A stretch of 64,000 nt of DNA from Bacillota bacterium (GTDB lineage: Bacteria; Bacillota; Clostridia; Christensenellales; Aristaeellaceae). The stretch lies in contig JAEYOW010000050.1 in the NCBI GenBank assembly GCA_023411375.1, positions 1 to 64,000 on the forward strand, read 5' to 3'. The translations under genes were made by a program, and so were the position numbers. Position 1 is the first letter of the stretch. Each line of letters starts with the position of its first letter. This document shows positions 58,764 to 64,000 of this stretch, piece after piece. The notes beneath the pieces were generated by a model. That model had not been told where the DNA came from and ran no database searches. It saw nothing but the letters and a program-made list of their open reading frames with translations.

Positions 58764-60164
58764 TTGGAAACCAATTTGCTGGTGCTTATCATTATTGCGG
58801 CGGCGGTTGTGCTCATCATGCTGGTAAACTATAGGAAGGTGCCGCCAAACATCGCGCTGGTCATATCCGGTGGTATCAGGCGGCGCTACAAGGTAAAGGA
58901 TGAGGATGGCAACGTGACCGTCAAGAAATTCGGCTATCGCATCGTGCGCGGCGGGGCCACGATGGTTATTCCCTTTTTCGAGCGTGTCGATAAGCTGAAC
59001 CTTGGCATCATGCAGGTGGATATCCGTACCACGCAGCCGGTTCCCTCACAGGAATACATTTCTGTAATGGTGGATGGTGTGGCGAATATCAAGGTTGGGT
59101 CGGACGATGTTTCCATTGCCACGGCAGCCGAGCAGTTTCTCAACTGGAAGCAGGAGGATATCGCCGCGATCGCGCAACAGGTGCTGGAGGGCAACATGCG
59201 CGAGATCATCGGCCGTATGACCATTGCCGATCTCGTTCAAAACCGGGATAAATTTGCCACCGAAACCAGCCGTGCCGCCGCTGCGGATATGGCAAACATG
59301 GGGCTGGAGATCATCAACATCACCATTCAGAACTTTGCCGATAACGAAGGCGTTGTGGAAACGATGGCGACGAAGAACATCGTTGAAAAGGAGCGCGACG
59401 CGCAGATTGCCAAGGCCGACGCTTTGCAACAGGGGCACAAGTCCAAGGTGGAGGCGGACGCGCTGATGGCGGAGCAGGTCAAGGAGCTGGAGCTTAAGCA
59501 GGCGGAGTATAAGATTCAGGCGGACCGCGCCCGCGCGGACGCGGATATCGCCTACAAGATTCAGCAGGAAATCGCGCGCAAGAGCTTCGAGGAGGAGCGC
59601 GCCGAGGCGGAGATGATCCGCTTGCAGAAGCAGACCGAGTTGGAGCGCCAGCAGGTGGAAATTCAACGCCAGAAGCTGAATGTAGAAATTCGCGAAAAGG
59701 CGGAGGCGGAGCGCGACGCGCGTATCGCCCAGGCAGAAGCGGAGAAGGCGGAGCAGCAGGCAAGGGCGGACGCGGAGTTTTACGCAGCCCAAAAGCAGGC
59801 GGAAGCCATATTGATGAAGGGCAAGGCCGAGGCGGAATCGCTGGAGCTGAAGGCGAACGCCATGCAGAAATACGGGGAGGCCGCAATGCTTGAGATGGTG
59901 GTCAACAAGCTTCCGGAGGTGGCGAAGGCGATTGGCGAACCGCTTGCGCAGACGGAGAAAATTCTGATGTTTGGAGAGGGCGCGGCCACGGGCCTGACGC
60001 GCGATGTGACCGGCTCCATGATGCAGACATTCGAGGCCATGAAGGGCGCTGTTGGGCTGGATATCCCAAAGATGCTCAAGGATATCTCCACAGGCGGGCT
60101 GGTTGGCAGGAAGGTGGCGGACGAAACGGAACCTTCCATAACCTCCGGCTCTGCGGATAACTGA
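58764..60164 (+). CDS. Flotillin (SPFH-domain) protein
   Basis: 466 residues from a TTG after AAAAAGGAGGAATC. One N-terminal membrane segment (about 4-22), then an SPFH domain with VVLIMLVNYRKVPPNIALVI and VDIRTTQPVPSQEYISVMVDGVANIKV, and a long Ala/Glu/Lys-rich coiled coil (about 210-410) full of E-A-E repeats. A glycine-containing tail follows. Organises membrane microdomains. The NfeD partner is not adjacent. Confidence 0.95.
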   Translation: METNLLVLIIIAAAVVLIMLVNYRKVPPNIALVISGGIRRRYKVKDEDGNVTVKKFGYRIVRGGATMVIPFFERVDKLNLGIMQVDIRTTQPVPSQEYISVMVDGVANIKVGSDDVSIATAAEQFLNWKQEDIAAIAQQVLEGNMREIIGRMTIADLVQNRDKFATETSRAAAADMANMGLEIINITIQNFADNEGVVETMATKNIVEKERDAQIAKADALQQGHKSKVEADALMAEQVKELELKQAEYKIQADRARADADIAYKIQQEIARKSFEEERAEAEMIRLQKQTELERQQVEIQRQKLNVEIREKAEAERDARIAQAEAEKAEQQARADAEFYAAQKQAEAILMKGKAEAESLELKANAMQKYGEAAMLEMVVNKLPEVAKAIGEPLAQTEKILMFGEGAATGLTRDVTGSMMQTFEAMKGAVGLDIPKMLKDISTGGLVGRKVADETEPSITSGSADN

Positions 60165-60228
60165 ACGCCGGCTTAAAGGCGGTTCGTGTGAAAACCGGAT
60201 GAAAGCCAACCATATTTGGGACGGCAAG

Positions 60229-60254
60229 GCCCGCGAAGAACTCGCGGGCTTTTT
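60229..60254 (+). terminator. Intrinsic terminator after the flotillin gene
   Basis: GCCCGCGA pairs with TCGCGGGC around a five-base loop, then TTTTT. Confidence 0.88.
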
Positions 60255-60285
60255 CGTTTGGGTTTATGTTATCTAAAAAAATATG

Positions 60286-60314
60286 TTGACATTTTTCTCG
60301 GATTTATCCATAAT
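60286..60314 (+). promoter_or_regulatory. SigA promoter of the small secreted protein gene
   Basis: TTGACA (60286-60291), 17 bp, CATAAT (60309-60314). Confidence 0.78.
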
Positions 60315-60382
60315 AGAAGCAGGAAAAAAAGCGATCGTTTCCAGGCAATGGGGAAAAGTAAACATTCTTAGGGGGTATACCA

Positions 60383-60817
60383 ATGAAAAGGTTCCTGTCG
60401 CTCGTTTTAGCTCTTGCCGTTGTGCTTTGCTGTCAAAGCGCATTTGCCGCCGTAGCCTTCGAAAAAAGCGTCATCTACGACTCCATCACCGCTCTTTTTG
60501 AAGAAAACTTTACAGACTATGAGCCGGAGTTTGAATACGACGCCGAGAGCTCCGTCTTTATTGTGAGCCTTGCATCGCCCGACGGTTCCGCGATGGCGTT
60601 AATGCTTGAAAATGAAGACAGCCTTACCAGTTGGGAAAGTATGACCGAAAACATGAATAGCATAGGCAAATCCGTGATTGAGCTTTTTGAAACGTCGGGG
60701 TACGAATCCGTCCATTTTGGACTGATGCTTCGCAGCGACGCCAATGAAGAAAATATCCTGTTCAGCAGCCTTGATGGCTATACCCTTTATAATGTCACGG
60801 ACGATTTATCCGACTGA
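60383..60817 (+). CDS. Small secreted protein of unknown function
   Basis: 144 residues, ATG after AGGGGGTATACC. Signal peptide at about 1-22 ending S-A-F-A. The mature part is very acidic (Glu, Asp, Ser) with a mixed strand and helix appearance. There is no lipobox, since the Cys-Cys in the signal is inside the hydrophobic core. No family recognised. Confidence 0.7.
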   Translation: MKRFLSLVLALAVVLCCQSAFAAVAFEKSVIYDSITALFEENFTDYEPEFEYDAESSVFIVSLASPDGSAMALMLENEDSLTSWESMTENMNSIGKSVIELFETSGYESVHFGLMLRSDANEENILFSSLDGYTLYNVTDDLSD

Positions 60818-60882
60818 CCGTAAAAGCGGCGCGACGCATCCGCTGCGCGCGGCGTGCAATGGATAGCCATTTGTGAATTGTA

Positions 60883-60935
60883 AATAAGGGGACGCTTCCG
60901 GGCGGCATCTGTCCGCCCGGAAGCGTCCCCTTATT
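60883..60935. terminator. 23-bp perfect hairpin shared by two convergent genes
   Basis: An exact 23-bp inverted repeat (60883-60905 and 60913-60935) with a seven-base loop, beginning AATAAGGGGACGC. The right arm includes the stop codon of the ribbon-helix-helix gene. The outer AT pairs give short T-rich tails. Works as a terminator but is far longer than usual. Confidence 0.8.
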
Positions 60936-61134
60936 CTTCGTCAATCCGCACCACGTCCAGAGCGGCCTCAATTAAAAGGTTTATCAGCTCGTTACGTGAG
61001 CGGTTGGTTTCCGTCGATAAAGCGTCCAAACGGGCGATTGTTTCATCCCGCATACGCACGGAGACAACCTTGTGTCCGTCGTCGCCCCTGCGTGTGCTTT
61101 TTTTTGTTATTCTGATCTCCCGCGACAAATGCAT
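60931..61134 (-). CDS. Ribbon-helix-helix (CopG-like) DNA-binding protein
   Basis: 67 residues from the ATG at 61134; the ribosome binding site is poor (GGTGAGAATGGGGTG). The RHH pattern is KVVSVRMRDETIARLDALSTETNRSRNELINLLIEAAL, with the DNA-contacting strand VVSVRMRD. No toxin gene is beside it, so it is probably an autonomous regulator. The upstream AT-rich DNA has two TGTAGT copies 23 bases apart (61195 and 61218). Confidence 0.75.
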   Translation of the reverse strand: MHLSREIRITKKSTRRGDDGHKVVSVRMRDETIARLDALSTETNRSRNELINLLIEAALDVVRIDEE

Positions 61135-61162
61135 CACCCCATTCTCACCAATCGATTGTAGC

Positions 61163-61192
61163 TTGACACGAAACATAAAAATATATTAGAAT
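61163..61192 (+). promoter_or_regulatory. SigA promoter of the second diguanylate cyclase gene
   Basis: TTGACA (61163-61168), 18 bp, TAGAAT (61187-61192). The leader is about 120 bases. It overlaps a possible leftward promoter (TTGACT on the minus strand at 61198-61203). Confidence 0.6.
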
Positions 61193-61318
61193 GATGTAGT
61201 CAAAATATACTATATATTGTAGTTATGAATAAATGCACAAATAGCGGTACGCCTCAGATACAGTTACATAAAGCGTAAAGTTTTGCAAGCGGCATTGAAA
61301 AAGGAGGAGAATTGGCCT

Positions 61319-62488
61319 ATGAGAGCAAAGACGTCGTATTTGCGGGCCATACGTCTTTTCCTGGTGCTATTGAGCCTTTGCGCCGCCGTTTTTGGAATTT
61401 ACTTTTGCTTTGGACAATCGAAGGGGATCAATCGCAGCGGGCTAACGATGCTCAATGAGCTGGCGCGGCAGCGAAGTTGCGGACTGTGCGTTGCGTTGGA
61501 GAGCAAGCTTCAACAGACGCCAAGGGATATAACGGATGCGTTGAAAAATAAGGATGCCACCGCGCTGGCGGCTTTGAGGCGGGCGGCGGCGGACGCCCGT
61601 GTCGGCGGGCTTCTGACGGATGAATCAGGAATAGTGCTTGTAAACCTGCTTAGCGGCGGGGACACCGGTTTGGATCAAAGCGTTTATAATCGCCAGGGGG
61701 TGGAACATAGCGAACCGGGCGGCACAGAAACATGGCGGCTGGATGGTGGATTCGTTACCAAAACGCCTTTTTTGGATGGGCGGATATCCTTGGTACTGTT
61801 CACAAAGGCGGAGTGGATAGCGGAAATTCTTCAGCCAGCCCGGCAGGAAAGGCGGGCGGCGGGCATTTGCCTCGGCTTTGCGGCGATTTGTCTTGCGGCA
61901 GCGTATGTCACCCTGCGAGGTTTTAGTATGGAGGCCGACAGCGCGGCCATGCTTGCAAAGCTTGAGGAGCAAGGCAGAGAAATTGAATGTCTGCAAGAAC
62001 GGGTTCGGACGGATGGCCCTACCGGCCTGTACGCCAAGGACGCCACAGAACGGCTGATTGAGGACGCTTTAATGGAGAAGAAAAACGGGCTATGCGCGCT
62101 GATGCTAATGGATATTGACGACTTAAAGGGAATCAACGACACGCTGGGGCATGCGGCAGGGGACCGGGTGATTAAAAGCTTTGCATGCGCCCTGCGGGAG
62201 CTGTTTGGCGGAGCGCGTTATATTGTCGGTCGTGTGGGCGGGGATGAGTTCATGGTTTTGATCAGAAAAATTAAAACGCGGGATCAGGCTACAGTGATGC
62301 TCAGGGATGCCGCGTTACGCTTAAGTGATCGAAATACCGGGCGGGAGAACGGTCCCAGTGTAAGCATCGGAATGGCTGTTGCTTTCGCGGGGGAAACCTC
62401 CTTTCAAACGCTTTACCGACAAGCGGATTGCGCTATGTATGATGCGAAAAAACGCAAGGAAACAGGATATGCCGTTTTTTGCCCCTGA
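61319..62488 (+). CDS. Membrane diguanylate cyclase with outside sensor region
   Basis: 389 residues, ATG after AAGGAGGAGAATTGGCCT. Two membrane segments (about 10-30 and 180-198) enclose an outside domain of about 150 residues resembling a short Cache-type sensor. A brief coiled coil leads into a GGDEF domain (about 230-389) with TGLYAKDATERL, LMLMDIDDLKGINDTLGHAAGD and an intact VGGDEFMVL. Should make c-di-GMP. Confidence 0.92.
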   Translation: MRAKTSYLRAIRLFLVLLSLCAAVFGIYFCFGQSKGINRSGLTMLNELARQRSCGLCVALESKLQQTPRDITDALKNKDATALAALRRAAADARVGGLLTDESGIVLVNLLSGGDTGLDQSVYNRQGVEHSEPGGTETWRLDGGFVTKTPFLDGRISLVLFTKAEWIAEILQPARQERRAAGICLGFAAICLAAAYVTLRGFSMEADSAAMLAKLEEQGREIECLQERVRTDGPTGLYAKDATERLIEDALMEKKNGLCALMLMDIDDLKGINDTLGHAAGDRVIKSFACALRELFGGARYIVGRVGGDEFMVLIRKIKTRDQATVMLRDAALRLSDRNTGRENGPSVSIGMAVAFAGETSFQTLYRQADCAMYDAKKRKETGYAVFCP

Positions 62489-62939
62489 ATGGGACTATGC
62501 GAATTTGCGAAAGGTTGATAAAGTCGGGCGATACATTCGGATGCGCCAAAGGATACCTTGACGGTCCAAGGGCAAGCGCTTCAACGGATTTTGCGTGCGT
62601 ATAAAAAAAATGATAAAATGCCATTCAGGCCGCCGGCGCTTCAAGCAGGATGGCCTGCCTTGCTTTGATCCTCCTTTGCGGACGCCAGCTGAGGGGATGG
62701 AAAGCGATTTTTTTAAGAAATTAGTTAAAAAACAGAAGGAAATTTTGAAGGAAACACATCAAACCCTTTATTATAAGGTTTTTATCTACATTGTGAAATT
62801 TCAAACAAATTTTTTTATAAGGCAGGAAAAATAGAGTGAAGCGCGAATTATTTGAATTAGGGCGAAATTGTGTCTTTGCCCGGTTAAAGTGCCTCGGCAG
62901 TCCGCTGCCATACCCATCATTATAGAGGAGGAACCTACC
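62489..62939. other. Intergenic region upstream of pckA
   Basis: AT-rich from about 62700 to 62830. No gene is supported. It holds the candidate pckA promoters TTGAAG-N18-TATTAT (62745-62774) and TTGTGA-N19-TATAAG (62791-62821). A long leader of over 100 bases remains before the start codon. No known riboswitch was seen. Confidence 0.5.
62745..62774 (+). promoter_or_regulatory. Candidate promoter of pckA
   Basis: TTGAAG (62745-62750), 18 bp, TATTAT (62769-62774). A second, weaker pair lies 45 bases downstream. Confidence 0.45.
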
Positions 62940-64000
62940 ATGAGTCTGGATCTCTCGTACCTCGGCATCATTGAATCCAAGGCTGTCTATCGCAACCTGC
63001 CCGTCAGCCGGCTGACCGAGTTCGCGCTTGCGCGCGGGGAAGGCAAGCTGAGCAACACCGGCGCGCTGGTCGTCACCACCGGCAAGTATACCGGCCGCTC
63101 TCCCGACGACCGTTTCATCGTCGACGAGCCTTCCATCCATGATGAGATCGCTTGGGGCAAGGTGAACGTGCCCATCAGCATCGAGAAGTTCAACAACATC
63201 TACAACCGCATGTGCGCTTATCTGCAAAACCGAGAGCTGTTTGTGTTCGACGGCTTTGCGGGCGCGGACCCCAAGTACCGCATCGGCGTGCGCGTGGTAA
63301 ATGAGCTGGCCAGCCAGAACATGTTCATGCATCAGTTGTTGCTTCGCCCCACGGCGGAGGAGCTTGACAACTTCTCCAGCGACTTCACCATCGTCGCGGC
63401 GCCCGGTTTCAAGTGCATCCCCGAGCTGGACGGCGTTCACAGCGAAGCCGCCATCATTGTGTCCTTTGAGAAGAAGATGGTCATCGTTGCCGGCAGCCAG
63501 TATGCGGGCGAAATGAAGAAGAGCGTATTCTCCGTGATGAACTACATTCTGCCCAAAATTGGCGTGTTCAGCATGCACTGCTCCGCCAACGTGGGCCCCA
63601 ATGGCGACAGCGCCATCTTCTTTGGCCTTTCCGGCACCGGCAAGACCACCCTGTCCGCCGACCCCAACCGCAACCTCATCGGCGACGACGAGCACGGCTG
63701 GAGTGACGACGGCATCTTCAACATCGAAGGCGGCTGCTATGCCAAGTGCATCAAGCTCAGCAAGGAGCACGAGCCCGAGATTTACGGCGCGATCAAGTTC
63801 GGCGCGCTGGTTGAAAACGTCGTGATGGACGATGCGACCCGTGAGTTTGATTTTGATGACGACAGCCTGACCGAGAATACCCGCGTTGGCTATCCCGTCG
63901 ATTACATTTCCAACGCTCAGATTCCTGGTGTTGCGGCTACCCCCAAGACCGTTATCTTCCTGACCGCCGACGCTTTCGGCGTGCTGCCTCCCGTCAGCAA
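62940..64000 (+). CDS. pckA: Phosphoenolpyruvate carboxykinase (ATP), 3' end outside the window
   Basis: The first 353 residues are visible, ATG after GAGGAGGAACCTACC. Early ATP-type features include TGKYTGRSPDDRFIV. The kinase-1a loop FFGLSGTGKTTLSAD (about 228) and metal motif GDDEHGW (about 249) are present. The enzyme converts oxaloacetate and ATP to PEP, CO2 and ADP, or fixes CO2 onto PEP in anaerobes. ppdK in the same window handles the pyruvate-PEP step. Confidence 0.97.
   Translation, partial: MSLDLSYLGIIESKAVYRNLPVSRLTEFALARGEGKLSNTGALVVTTGKYTGRSPDDRFIVDEPSIHDEIAWGKVNVPISIEKFNNIYNRMCAYLQNRELFVFDGFAGADPKYRIGVRVVNELASQNMFMHQLLLRPTAEELDNFSSDFTIVAAPGFKCIPELDGVHSEAAIIVSFEKKMVIVAGSQYAGEMKKSVFSVMNYILPKIGVFSMHCSANVGPNGDSAIFFGLSGTGKTTLSADPNRNLIGDDEHGWSDDGIFNIEGGCYAKCIKLSKEHEPEIYGAIKFGALVENVVMDDATREFDFDDDSLTENTRVGYPVDYISNAQIPGVAATPKTVIFLTADAFGVLPPVS

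Noticed and set aside
59046..60227. Leftward ORF opposite the flotillin gene
   Set aside because: Leu/Arg/His-rich shadow of the coiled-coil coding sequence; no ribosome binding site.
62595..62834. 79-codon ORF upstream of pckA
   Set aside because: Lys/Phe-rich translation of AT-rich promoter DNA without a ribosome binding site or recognisable features.

Overview
The window is GC-rich (upper fifties percent by eye) chromosomal DNA from a spore-forming, anaerobic-type Bacillota, most likely class Clostridia. The reasons are spoIIE and a Spo0A-family gene, exact Spo0A boxes (TGTCGAA), strong AGGAGG ribosome binding sites, many TTG/GTG starts, SigA promoters close to TTGACA-N17-TATAAT, the ylm/sepF/divIVA division cluster, ireB-ruvX-DUF1292, and pyruvate phosphate dikinase plus ATP-type PEP carboxykinase. 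No rRNA, tRNA, CRISPR array, insertion sequence or prophage was seen. The species cannot be named from the sequence.

Layout. 0-7 kb: the end of a DegV-type lipid-binding gene, divergent from a giant secreted protein of about 2,120 residues built from tandem SdrD-B-like domains. 7-15 kb: spoIIE, a tandem FMN-binding protein, an Rrf2 regulator, a Spo0A-like protein whose receiver has lost its phosphorylation residues, a DUF378 protein, a beta-propeller protein, a TSCPD protein, a DEAD-box helicase and a CofE-like protein. 16-28 kb: a c-di-GMP GGDEF-EAL protein, pepT, a HEAT-like protein, ppdK, lgt with an extra membrane tail, a serine hydrolase, recX, a diguanylate cyclase, and a membrane plus papain-like-fold protein in an operon with a DtxR-type regulator. 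29-36 kb, accessory in character: a TetR module with three identical operators, a macrolide-efflux-type MFS gene behind a leader peptide and attenuator, an acyltransferase with DUF6320, a 66-nt palindrome carrying two divergent starts, and the DUF6323-DUF6179-TudS operon.

36-47 kb: an SH3 protein, PRC-barrel and YtxH-like genes, an AI-2E exporter, ireB-ruvX-DUF1292, a GNAT, aspartate kinase, a DUF6020-like membrane protein, a TSUP transporter, and an anti-sigma/SigB-type sigma pair. 46.6-51.6 kb: the division cluster (HlyD-like, YggS, SepF, YlmG, YlmH, DivIVA). 51.7-64 kb: RlmA-type methyltransferase, DMT and MATE transporters, gap, an ECF sigma/anti-sigma pair, a phosphodiester glycosidase, flotillin, a small secreted protein, a ribbon-helix-helix protein, a diguanylate cyclase and the start of pckA.

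The points most worth follow-up are: the phosphorylation-independent Spo0A paralogue with tandem 0A boxes and a sequestered ribosome binding site; the three-copy ATACAT-N9-ATGTAT operator set; the leader-peptide attenuator of the MFS gene; the inverted duplication of a gene start at 34.3 kb; and the RsbW-like/SigB-like pair with a degenerate ATP site. All functional statements rest on reading motifs; no database search was run.
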